A DNA stretch of 64,000 nt from Magicicada septendecula. Lineage: Eukaryota; Arthropoda; Insecta; Hemiptera; Cicadidae. Shown here piece by piece: positions 54,861 through 64,000 of this stretch (within the stretch, counting starts at the first letter, position 1; each line of letters begins with the position of its first letter). The notes beneath the pieces were generated by a model. It was not told the origin of the DNA, made no database searches, and saw only the letters and a program-made list of their open reading frames with translations. The DNA lies in NCBI GenBank assembly GCA_034769895.1, contig CM068372.1, forward strand, positions 371,213,258 through 371,277,257, in the 5' to 3' direction. The translations under genes were made by a program, and so were the position numbers.

Positions 54861-57800
54861 TGTAATATAATTAAAAAAATTACAAATATAAAAATAAAGA
54901 TATAAATTAAAAATAATTGAATTGATATGTGTTGATATTTGTTGATCACTGGGTCAGTCTGACTCCTTAAAGTCCCACTGTTAGGCTAGTCAAATTGTGA
55001 TATAATTTCAAATGTAATAATAAATAGAATATAGAAATATTGATGATAAGAGTATGTTATAACTAGGTGTGTTTGATTGATAAATAATAAATACATCAAA
55101 CTTTAAAAATTCTGCAAATATTTTTCTTGTGCTTGTATCGAATTTGACTGAATGATTTAATTTAATTAATTAATAATTAATTAATTATTTGAGTTTGTAA
55201 TTTCCTCCTATATCTATTCTCTCAATGTGAATTATGTTTTTGCTTAATAAAAAATAATAATAACATTAATGGTAGAAATAAAAACAATGCTGGTAACTGA
55301 ATACTGATTTGCATTTATTCATTCAAAATTGTGCGCCAGTCAAACTGCGCATGTCCCAGGCACTGGCAATTATTCGCCACAGTCGGCAGTGAGAAAAATT
55401 AACAAATATATTTTTTACAAGTTTAAATTTATGGTTCTTTTAACGAGTCGAAATGGTCAGAGGGCAAGGAACAAGATACATTTAACAGGTATTCTTAAAC
55501 TAAATGTTAATATCTGAAATAGAACAGAATTATTATTACAATTGTCAATTAGAAAGAAATTATTTAAATTTCGAACCAAGTCGAAGAAATGACGTCACTC
55601 TGCTCCAGGAAGCACTGGCCGATCGTCTTTATAGAAATTCAGCAATGGCCGCCATCTGCTCGATTTTATCTGCTATGACGCCGTTGGAATTGAAGATCTT
55701 CTCCCACAGAAATAAAACGATGTTCCCTTTTCTGCGAAGTGGTGTTGTTCCAAAATATAGTGTTGAATGTCCCCTCGTCGTCTGCGATGTCGAATTCTGG
55801 ATGGATCTCTTGTGTAGTGTGGTGTTCAAATATGTGTGTTGGTTCTTTGTGAATTCGTTCCAAAAATTGTTCAAAATGGCTGTCGATTTCTGTCGTTAAG
55901 TTTTATGGTGTTATTCTGTGTTTTTGGAAACTTGTGAAGTGTTAGACATAGATAGATAATGTTATTTCACTGGTTAGTTCATCTCCGTTACACGCCACAT
56001 AACCACACTTGGTTTTAATATAAATTATTTGGTTTTCAAAACTCCACTAATACATTTTTCAACTGTTCAGCTTTGCGATTAACAATAGACTAAAAGACGC
56101 AACGTCGTCGTTTTAAGGCAATTTGTGGTATGTCTTTTTCCTCTTCATATTGTTTAATTATAAAATATCTGTCTAAGACTTGTTTCACTATCTAACTATA
56201 CATAACAAGTTTTCTTATTTTTTACTGTATTTCAAATATTTCTTAATTTTACATGAATCTAACTATTCAGTAATATTGATTATTTAATTTTACATCTTTT
56301 GATATATAGCTGGGTTTGTTTCAACCTCATTTAAGCCCAAAAATTACAATTTTGTATAATAATTGTATTCCCCATATTTTGTACAAATTCAGTGTTTTAA
56401 AGGTTTTTATTTGTTTTTTCGGTATAATATTTCCCTGGAATACACCTAATAACACCGTAATTACTTTGTTGTTAATAATTTGGTTATTAAAATATTTCAA
56501 TATTGATTAATTTGCTGTTTAGTCTGATTTGATTACTATCATAAGCCTATTTTTGACTGTTTCCAAAAGAAGTTAATTTTCTTTCTTTTGTCATTCTATT
56601 TGCTATTAACTGTATCTGCATTAATTATATTTTCAATTTCTGTATTGTATGTATTGAATTCTATTCCTATTACATAGATTAATTCTTTGATAGATAATTT
56701 CTTGTTTATAGGCCATTCTGTGTTTACAAAAATGGTGTCTTGGCTGGTCTGTTTGTACATTATTTCTGGTTTACTGATTTGAATAAAATTATTACATTTT
56801 TATGCCCTACTTGCCTCTCTGACTTACACAATGGAAAATTAAATGACATGATTTTCAAATACAATAGAATATCTTGTATCTACTAAACTTTCTTTATACT
56901 AATAACATCATTGAACCATAACATGAACATCTTATGCCTAATTTTAACAAAAACATCTTATTATCAACTATTTTCCATATATCACCTAATTTTAACAAAA
57001 ACATCTTATTCCTATTTTTTTTCTGTATCATCAAATGATAACAAAATAGCTTATCCTAGACATAATTTAATTAGAAAAAATAAAACTCCTATTACTAGTA
57101 ACACTGTCAGTCACTAACTGTCTTGTGTATTTATTATTCTTATGAAAACACTTTAACTGTGATTAAAAACCTCGTGTATCTATTTACACCTTACATCTAA
57201 AATATTATCTAATTAATAACAAATAGCAAACATCTTAATATTAGGCATACCTTCAGTTATGAACTGTCCTTTGGTATTTTTGTCCATCTCACCATTTACC
57301 TAGCTATAATTAAAGAAAACATTTTATATGTAATAGTTTTTCTTATATATAATTTAAAAACTCTTATTACTAGTAATGTTGTCAGTCCTTAGACTGTCTT
57401 TCATTCCAATGGTTTTATTATTATTATTCTACACTCATGGTAGTCCTTTTATAATACTTAAACTTCATTGAAGATTTTTTCATAGATTTTTTAACTATGT
57501 TTCTCACTGTACACTCTGTAGTTTCTTAATTTTGTTATCTCACTTCACTTTATTGTATTCTACACTCTGGTAGTCTTTTTAGTGAGTTCTACACTCTGGT
57601 AGTCTCTTTTGACATGTTTTTTAACAAATTACACTTACAACTAATATACAATTTGTGTTTCATAGTATTGTATCTTGTAACTTGTTTGGGGTTTACCTAT
57701 ATCGGTTTCAATTTTGTCTCATGGTATTTATTATATGACTAACATTTTGTTTTGGCATATCTCTTCCTGTTTCTTGTCTCTTTGTGGGAATCTTGATATG

Positions 57801-58130
57801 TTTTGTCCCTTCTTCAAATATCACATTAGTAGTTTCCTTATTAAAATGGTTTCATGACAGATTATTTCCTTTTTTATGGTCCTTCCCTTTTTGTACTGCT
57901 TCCCCAATCTACTGGGTATACTGCTGGTTTAACTGGTTTTTCATAGTAGGTTATTTTAATTAATGGTTTTCTTTATTATCTTCCATTTTTATTAACATTT
58001 TATAGACTTAATTATACCGTTTCTAGGGTAATCCTTAAACACTTTATTCCTCTCACTCACTATGGAACTTTTTCTTTTATTTATGTAACATTAATTCAAA
58101 TGTTTAGTGTGATAATTTTGTTATGTTACA
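54861..58130 (-). repeat. 5' LTR of element C (3,270 bp)
   Basis: This is the near-identical partner of 43,946-47,213. Visible differences include A/T at about 56,454, G/A near 56,099 and 56,647, T/C near 57,603, and several changes in the last 50 bp near 54,875-54,905. Confidence 0.92.
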
Positions 58131-58700
58131 ATATATGTCAGCCAATGGATCAGGGAGTGCTCCAAGCATTGAAAAAGAAATATCGACGTAGGCTACTAAG
58201 CTATATCATCGCGACAATTGATAGAAGTTGCGACGGCACTACAGTCAGTAGACATGCTTGACGTCATCAGATGGGTTTCCGAGGCATGGGATGAAATTCC
58301 ATCTTTAACACTTGTGCGATCGTGGAAAATTTTGCTGGATCACAGAGCCAGTGATAAGTGGGAAGAGGTAGAACAGCAATGTGACGTGGAAAATGCAACT
58401 GATAACACTGCACTTGTATCGCTGTTAGAAAAAGTTCCCGGATGTGAGGAAGCTTCATTGGAAGACATCACAGAATGGTTGGCAAAGGACGAAATCGAAG
58501 AAATTGCAGACGAAGATATTGTAGCAATGGTATTAAATGAACAGCCGATTGAAGAGGAACAATGTGATGAACCCTCCGATCGTATAACCCACTCCGAAGG
58601 CCTGAAGGCGATCGAGACGGCAGTGGTATACATTGGCCAGCAAGAAGAAGCAACACCAGCAGACATCATATTGTTACAACGGTCTACTCGATCGTCGTAG
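58131..58700 (+). pseudogene. Tigger transposase, segment 4 (third Asp and C terminus)
   Basis: The translation resumes with CQPMDQGVLQALKKKYRR, whose Asp is the third catalytic residue of this family. A one-base frameshift near 58,215 is followed by an open frame to 58,700 with MLDVIRWVSEAWDEI and an acidic tail (EIEEIADEDIVAMVLNE), as is usual for jerky/Tigger proteins. With segments 1-3 the coding length is about 500 codons, normal for the family. The frameshift and the insertions make the gene inactive. Confidence 0.87.
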
Positions 58701-59730
58701 GTACAGTGGAAACAAAATAAGTACAAGACACCAATTAAGTCACTAATCACACCTTTAATCGTTACAGTAAAACAGTTCGTAATTAACAACACAGTCTACA
58801 GTAAATCAAATGAAAATTGTACACACCCAATAAAATGTCCACAAATATTAAAACTCAATTTTATTACAATTATACCGTCTGATTATAAAACGCAACACTT
58901 CAATAATAACTACTTGAATGTACACAGTAATAACTCGAACCGCTCTGGAAATATATCGCACTAATACTCTCGAACCGCACTATCAAATATCTCGCATTGA
59001 ACTGAAAAACTAAGGCCGCTACCCGATGTATTTATAGTCACGCTCACACACCAGAAGCTTCCAAACTGCGTCTTATCTCTCGTGAACTACGTAATTACTA
59101 CGCCCTTGACACAGTCCGAGCACCCGAGCGAAGCCCGGCACAGTCGAGAAAATTCTCGCAAAATGCGTCTAGTAGCACGTACACCACACGCTTACATCGA
59201 GATCCTTCTAGCATATTCGATAAACGCGTACATTGTTCTGTGCTGTCGTAGCAATATGTTTACGTCAGTGGAAGGATATAGCGATGAGGAAAGAAGCAGG
59301 TCTCAATTACAGACTTTTTCAAACCTTAGACAATGTAAGTTTCACTTGTTCTTTCATTATGCAGTACGTAATTTTAGGTTATTATAATTTGATTTATATT
59401 AACAACTAATTTGGTTGAAAGCTTTCGTATAAATTAAAACTCATAGTAAAACTCATTCAACTTATTGTTAACTACACATTTTGTTTCATCCTTCAAATAA
59501 AGGTTTTGTGAAAGATACTGTAGTTGCGAATTCTTATTTCATTTCTTTCTAATTCATTTATTACTGTACATCATTTATAAGGACAAACTGATATGACATA
59601 CGCATCCAAATAGCAACAAGTACATTCAACGCAATAGGGTGGCGGTCATTGACCTTACAGAGGCTGGTATGCCTACGGCTCTGGTGTATTCGACTTTTTT
59701 GCTATTCGACCCGGCCGACCGCCACATTAG
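58701..59730 (+). mobile_element. Tigger 3' untranslated region
   Basis: No gene is seen; the 101-codon ORF at 59,082 has no recognisable motif. The region ends in the GC-rich subterminal repeats (TATTCGAC) and the right inverted repeat. Confidence 0.65.
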
Positions 59731-59753
59731 GTCGGATAGTTGAGAGTCTACTG
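59731..59753 (-). repeat. Right terminal inverted repeat of Tigger
   Basis: It is the reverse complement of the left end with one mismatch, and TA follows at 59,754-59,755. Confidence 0.92.
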
Positions 59754-59755
59754 TA

Positions 59756-60341
59756 CTTGGTCGCTACCAACCAAGTCAGCCGTCCAAGTTTGTCCGTTCG
59801 TAAACAGTGACAATTTCTCCGTTCGTAAATCAATTATGGCGGAGTTCCGCCTGAGCACATCGCACCCTACCAATATGTTAAATGGCAGCCCGGTCGCCAC
59901 TAAGAATTCCATTTCAATAGCTATACCGCAGCTCATCACATTGGCGGAGACTTGTCTCCTTATTGTCTTATTCTGGCGGCCGGTTGCACCTAATAAAATA
60001 ATATTATTTAACGGCAATGTCGGTAATGTTCATCCGCATTCTCTTTGTATTCTCTCCAACTCAGTAGTACTAATTATGGATACGTTGTAACCAGTATCGA
60101 TCATTAAATTGGCGGGGATTCCTTCTACCTCCGCATTTACATGTATTATTTTGTGATTTATGTTATTGTTGGGACTAGTATCGTCCTCCTCCAATAATTC
60201 GTGTCGGAGGTTCTTTAGATAATTACAACCAATTATCATGATACGATTAGTTTCAGTTGCATTTGTCAACTCATTTATATACCCAGGATTTAGGAGCAGC
60301 AACGGGTCTCGGTGATTTATTACTGCCTCCTCCCGTTTAAA
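59756..60341 (-). pseudogene. Element B pol, part upstream of the Tigger insertion (protease)
   Basis: Entered by -1 frameshift at 60,341, the frame reads a leader close to that of element C, then the protease (LMIDTGYNVSI, where relatives have GA(N/D), so the residue after DTG is changed). It continues with ILLGATGRQNKTIRRQV and GCDVLRRNSAIIDL. A stop or shift lies near 60,020-60,030. The frame meets the TA duplication at 59,754; counting one TA only, it continues in frame into 31,620 downward, so the transposon hit a frame that was still open there. Confidence 0.8.
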
Positions 60342-62596
60342 TGATCGACATCATTGTTATTATGTGTCGCACTGGTTGATGCATCATTCGGGAGACCTAG
60401 AGTGGGTCCCTGCCGCTCTGTTCGATGATCTAACGGTTGTTCGCGGTTGGTCAACCGTTCTGTGTTATCTAGACTGGTACTCCGTCTAGCAGGATTGTAC
60501 CTTGGTTCTTCTAGTTCTCGGCTCCTTCACCGATCTTCATATTCGTGATAGCTGTTGCGTCTCTGGTGGTAGTACCTACGTTGGCGACTGTCTTCCGCTC
60601 GTATAAAATTTACTCTCGGTCGAGAAAACCTATTATTATTAGTGTTACTATTTTGTGGATTGCCACGACTATTATTATAATAACGATCGTTGTTATTATA
60701 ATTGGGGTTTCTCTGACTATTGGGGTTTGGGTAGTATGGGTTTCTGTTACCCTGATAACCATTATTGGTTCGATTATTATTTGAATTATTTTGAACCTGG
60801 TTATTGTTATTATTATTATTACTGTTGTTATTGTTGTTACTCGGTGGATTGGCTCGGTTTCCCTGGTATCCAGTGTTGTTGTTTGTACCGTTGTTGGTAT
60901 TTGGATAGTTTCTAGGTTCTCGCCGATCATTCCTTCTCCGGCTTTGTCGGTAGTACTCCTCATTTTCATAGTTTTCGAGGAGTTCTGTCATGGCTTGTAT
61001 GGTCTTAATTTGGCTGCCTCTCCTCGCTCAAATCACCTCCTCGTCATAATGATATGACAGCTTGTTGATGAGGCATTCTTCAGGTATGGCTGGTTCCAAA
61101 TGCTTGGCCATACATACTTTGCCGAGGAAGTACGCCGTCATTGAGCTACCCATTTGTGGTTTGTAATGGCCGTGACAGATGTTGTCACGGATTAAATTTT
61201 GGGTAGTCTCAGACCAATATTTCGCCTTGAAGAGGCTTTTGGTAAGCTTCTATTTCACTGCGGTTGGCCATCCACCAATGATCGTTCATTTCTCGGAAGG
61301 ACTCGTCTAATAATTCTCGGTTATTCACCCATCTGCTGCCCCTATGTTTGTCCATGTATTCCTCGATTCGGGCTAAGAACTCCATGGGCTTTCGTTTATA
61401 TTGGCGGAAGTTCAACCATTCTCTATGCTCGTTCATGGGGAAATTAGTGAAGCTAGTCGGCCGGATTCGGATTACCTCCATCTCTTCCTGGCTCTGCCAC
61501 ACTTGACCGGTGATATTGGTCATCGCCGCTTCCATACCGTCGCACCTTTCAGTGACATGGGTTCGCACCTTATTTATTTCCTCCTGTGTTTCTTTTCGGT
61601 TTTCTTCCCATTTAGTTTTCTGGTATTCTTTGACCTGGGTAATTTCCGTATTTATTACCTCCCTGACTTCCTGTACTTCACATTCAGTTTGACGACATGT
61701 TTCGTCCACTTCCCTAATCTGTTGGTTTACTATTACTACCTCTTGTTCCAATTTCTTAATTATAGATCTTTTATTGTTGTTTATCTTCCTATTCAGCTCT
61801 TCCTTTGCCAACTCTATTCTCTCGTCTACCTTGTTCATGTTTTCCTGGTTGACTTCCCTTAATTCTTCTCTTAATCGTTGGTTATTCTCGTACAGTTTCT
61901 CCTCCATCTTCTGATTATTTTCCTCCAACTTTTCCTTCAGTTGTTGATTGTCGTTTTCCATCTTCCTACTATTCTCCCTTAATTGTTGGTTGTCATCTTC
62001 CATCTTCTTACTGGTTTCCTCCATCTTCTCTTCCATCTTCTTACTGTTTTCTTCCATCTTCTTACGGTTTTCTTCCATCTTCTCCTCCATCTTCTTGCTG
62101 GTTTCCACAATCCTCTTATTGGTATTTTCAATTTTACGGCTCAATTCTTCCTTTGTGGATCGGTTGTCTTCCTTCAATCTTCTAATTTTTCATTTAAGGA
62201 GTGGTTGTCTTCCTTCCTTTCCTTACTCGATTCTTCTCTTGTAGAATCCAGTTTCTTATTCAAGTCTTCCTTTGTAGAATCCAATTTCTTACTCATTTCC
62301 TTATTGGTATCTCCAATTGCATCCATTTTCTTACTCATTTCTAGGAACATTTCCATCATCTTATCCATTTTACTTTCTTCTGTGGTCTTAGACTTTTCTA
62401 TTTCCTTGTCTGGGACGTGGACGTCCCCTGTTTGAGCGGGTACTTCGGGTTGTTCCATTGGTGGTGCGGGTTGTTTAGGTTCCACCTGGGTTACTAACAC
62501 TTCTATTTCTTCCACGGGTGTTGCCTCCTTGTCCCCCATATCGACTTCCTTTTCGGCCTCTGCCGCCCTTTTCTTCGAAGTAGCACGACGCTGCAT
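60320..62596 (-). pseudogene. Element B gag, frameshifted
   Basis: It starts at ATG 62,596 (MQRRATSKKRAAEAEKEVDM, close to the start of element C Gag). It passes through a coiled coil of KKMEEKMEE-type repeats, a capsid-like part (MEFLARIEEYMDKHRGS, WWMANRSE) and an Asn-rich tail with the VNFIRAEDSRQRRY motif shared with C. Frameshifts near 62,175 and 61,210 and a stop near 61,028 break it. It ends at a TAA at 60,320, five codons after the frameshift heptamer codons. No zinc knuckle is present. Confidence 0.82.
60335..60341 (-). promoter_or_regulatory. -1 ribosomal frameshift heptamer, element B gag/pol
   Basis: T TTA AAC lies in the gag frame on the minus strand, followed by GGGAGGAGG and the gag stop. 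Its position matches element C exactly. Confidence 0.78.
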
Positions 62597-62646
62597 TTTG
62601 CCTCCTTCTTGACGGTATAACCGCTGCCAAGCTTAATTAGTAATTG

Positions 62647-63752
62647 TGTGAAGGTCCTCGCCTTCTACCTTTTATAATTACATAATACACTCATCATAAA
62701 ACAATACTTACCGCTGTCAGAATTTTACTTACCGTCATGGTCCCCGTATAACTTACCTTATTATATTACCCAGGTCGCCACGATATTTTATGGTTCAATA
62801 TCGAAACCTTTGCACTCTTGCCCTTATAAAAATTGTAACATAATCCCGCTATCTGACCACCCTTAAAACTCAGAAAATCCCAAAGAACGTTAGACGAGGT
62901 TTTCAGCACAGAATAGGAAATGTTAAACAGGCGTAATAACTTACTCTCTACACATGGTTTATATGAAATAATGTCTGAATTTTATTGAAATTTTGTATTT
63001 GCGAATTAACAACTAATAAACAGTGAATGATCAACTAGACTATGCCAAATTATTATGAACCAGTATGTATATTTTAATTCCCTTTTCCCCTTGCTATTTA
63101 CTTTTACAAAATCCTTTCCCTTAGAGATCTCGATTAATTATATTATATTAAATAAGTTATCATCATTTGTTTTGAACTGATTTAAATAGGTATATTTAGG
63201 GTTGTTAGTTACCCATTCACCGTGTATGTCCGTATAGTTTGTTGCCCTGTCTCGTTGACCACTTTCTTGTTTCTGGTGCACGCACGCCCCTAGTTGCACT
63301 GAGTTTACTGTGTTGTATTATATTTTCACTGATTTGAATTCACTGATTTCCCCATGTTAATATTAAGTCACACACTTAAATCCGCTGCATTGTTTGCACT
63401 TTTAATAGTTATTAAAATATGTTTTAATTAGTTATTTGATTTGATAGGCCGGCCTTAATTTCGGCCTATCTTACACACCCGAGGCCACTGATTTTACTGA
63501 ACAACTGTATGCTGCTCTTTACTCTGTTGTTGCTTCTGTGGTGACAATCTGCAGACTGGGTTTCCCACAAGCCTGCTGGTGGGTGGTTACGCAATACGTC
63601 TGGCAATTGTTTTGGCTGACTGTATGTATGTTGCATTGCTGTACTGGAGGCTCCCCACAGGTGAAAGTCTGGCAATTTGGAAAGTGCTTAAAATGATGAT
63701 TTAAATTAATATAAAATTAAACTGGGGTAGCTCACAATTCTGTACCGTTACA
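62647..63752 (-). repeat. Solo LTR (1,106 bp) with target duplication ATTG
   Basis: On the minus strand it starts TGTAACGGTACAGAATTGTG at 63,752 and ends CCTTCACA at 62,647. ATTG occurs at 62,643-62,646 and 63,753-63,756. It splits the leader of element B between primer site and gag. It belongs to the same LTR family as F and D, and the AGAAAATCCCAAAGAACG stretch is shared with D. Confidence 0.88.
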
Positions 63753-63756
63753 ATTG

Positions 63757-63807
63757 GGTAATTTACTGTCTTCCAATTGCTAATTGAAGCCCTCTAGTTG
63801 GACGCCA
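63757..63807 (-). mobile_element. Element B leader and primer binding site
   Basis: This is the part of the B leader next to the LTR. TGGCGTCCAACT at 63,796-63,807 is the primer site, three bases after the LTR end, as in element C. Confidence 0.7.
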
Positions 63808-63810
63808 ATT

Positions 63811-64000
63811 TGTAACCAGACGCGTTTTATACGCTGTTACAAATAATTAATTCTTTGTGTAATGTTAAAAAAAAAAAAAAAATTTTTATTTAAAAAAAAA
63901 TTTTTTCCAAAAAATTTTTATGTTTGTTTAAAGGTTTAATAATTTATAAATAATTCTTGTTTTGTTGTTTCGTTAAAATTTTAAAGAAAGGTGAGTTGAT
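63811..64000 (-). repeat. 5' LTR of element B, 3' end only (runs off the right edge)
   Basis: It ends TGGTTACA at 63,811 on the minus strand and matches 23,510-23,700 of the 3' LTR, with differences mainly in the lengths of A/T runs. The rest of the LTR, the second target duplication of B and the remaining part of element D lie beyond the window. Confidence 0.85.

Larger units (their letters stand above)
43946..58130 (-). mobile_element. Element C: Ty3/gypsy element with 3.27-kb LTRs (14.2 kb)
   Basis: The element is bounded by TG...CA LTRs of 3,268 bp and 3,270 bp that differ at only about ten to fifteen positions by eye. ATATAT adjoins both outer ends (before 43,946 and after 58,130), a target duplication of 4-6 bp within an AT run; six bases keep the transposase frame. 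On the minus strand it carries a primer site, a complete gag, a -1 frameshift signal, and pol with one nonsense codon. The youngest insertions of the window appear to be C and A. Confidence 0.92.
31623..59753 (+). mobile_element. Tigger/pogo-type DNA transposon, with three nested insertions
   Basis: The left end CAGTAGACTCTCAGCTATCC (31,623) and the right end at 59,731-59,753 are inverted repeats of 23 bp with one mismatch. TA lies directly outside both ends (31,621-31,622 and 59,754-59,755), the duplication expected for the Tc1/mariner/pogo superfamily. GC-rich subterminal repeats of the form TAT(C/T)CGAC lie inside both ends. Without the inserted elements A, foldback 2 and C, the transposon is about 3 kb and encodes one jerky/CENP-B-like transposase. 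It interrupts the pol gene of element B. Confidence 0.93.

Noticed and set aside
59082..59387. 101-codon ORF after the transposase
   Set aside because: No similarity recognised; it lies in the untranslated end of the Tigger element.
1..64000. tRNA, rRNA or ordinary host protein genes
   Set aside because: I searched by eye for cloverleaf-like or conserved gene sequence and saw none; all long frames belong to mobile elements.

Overview
This window reads as repeat-dense nuclear DNA from an animal, most likely an insect or other arthropod. That assignment is inference from the mobile-element mix (several Ty3/gypsy lineages, a Penelope-like element and a Tigger/pogo DNA transposon), from the AT-rich background, and from the absence of any bacterial operon, rRNA or tRNA gene. 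I found no ordinary host gene; almost every long reading frame belongs to a transposable element.

Left part (1-18,900). At the left edge a minus-strand gypsy element (F) shows the start of gag, a tRNA-Lys-type primer binding site and its 5' LTR. Next comes a decayed minus-strand relative carrying an unusual extra ORF. An old plus-strand gypsy element (E; gag 5,877-7,232, pol 15,478-18,741) is split by an 8-kb block. That block is bounded by two inverted Penelope-like elements (PLE copies 1 and 2). Between them lies a rearranged gypsy element (G) whose LTR is present twice in inverted orientation.

Right part (18,897-64,000) is a multi-level nest. Element D (minus, apparently non-autonomous, one 364-residue ORF) contains a solo LTR and element B (minus; 3' LTR at 23,510, 5' LTR running off the right end). 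Element B's pol is interrupted by a Tigger transposon (31,623-59,753, TA duplications, matching inverted repeats). Inside the Tigger transposase gene sit three further insertions: gypsy element A (plus, 32,331-42,826, two intact long ORFs), a 0.47-kb palindromic foldback (42,975-43,443), and gypsy element C (minus, 43,946-58,130, with 3.27-kb LTRs). B also holds a second solo LTR and a second palindromic foldback.

The most interesting signals are these. (1) Hammerhead ribozyme motifs occur in the PLE 3' ends and in both foldbacks; the two foldbacks share one architecture: an 11-bp target duplication, a short unpaired 5' extension, and an inverted pair of ribozyme-bearing arms. (2) The Gag of element A carries a RanBP2-type zinc finger where a CCHC knuckle would be expected. 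(3) A canonical U UUA AAC frameshift heptamer lies at the gag/pol junction of both B and C. (4) A hairpin next to the primer binding site shows a compensatory change between A and F. (5) An undescribed C-terminal domain is shared by two non-autonomous gypsy relatives. (6) The sevenfold to eightfold hairpin repeats just 3' of pol in C are also present, in fewer copies, in B.
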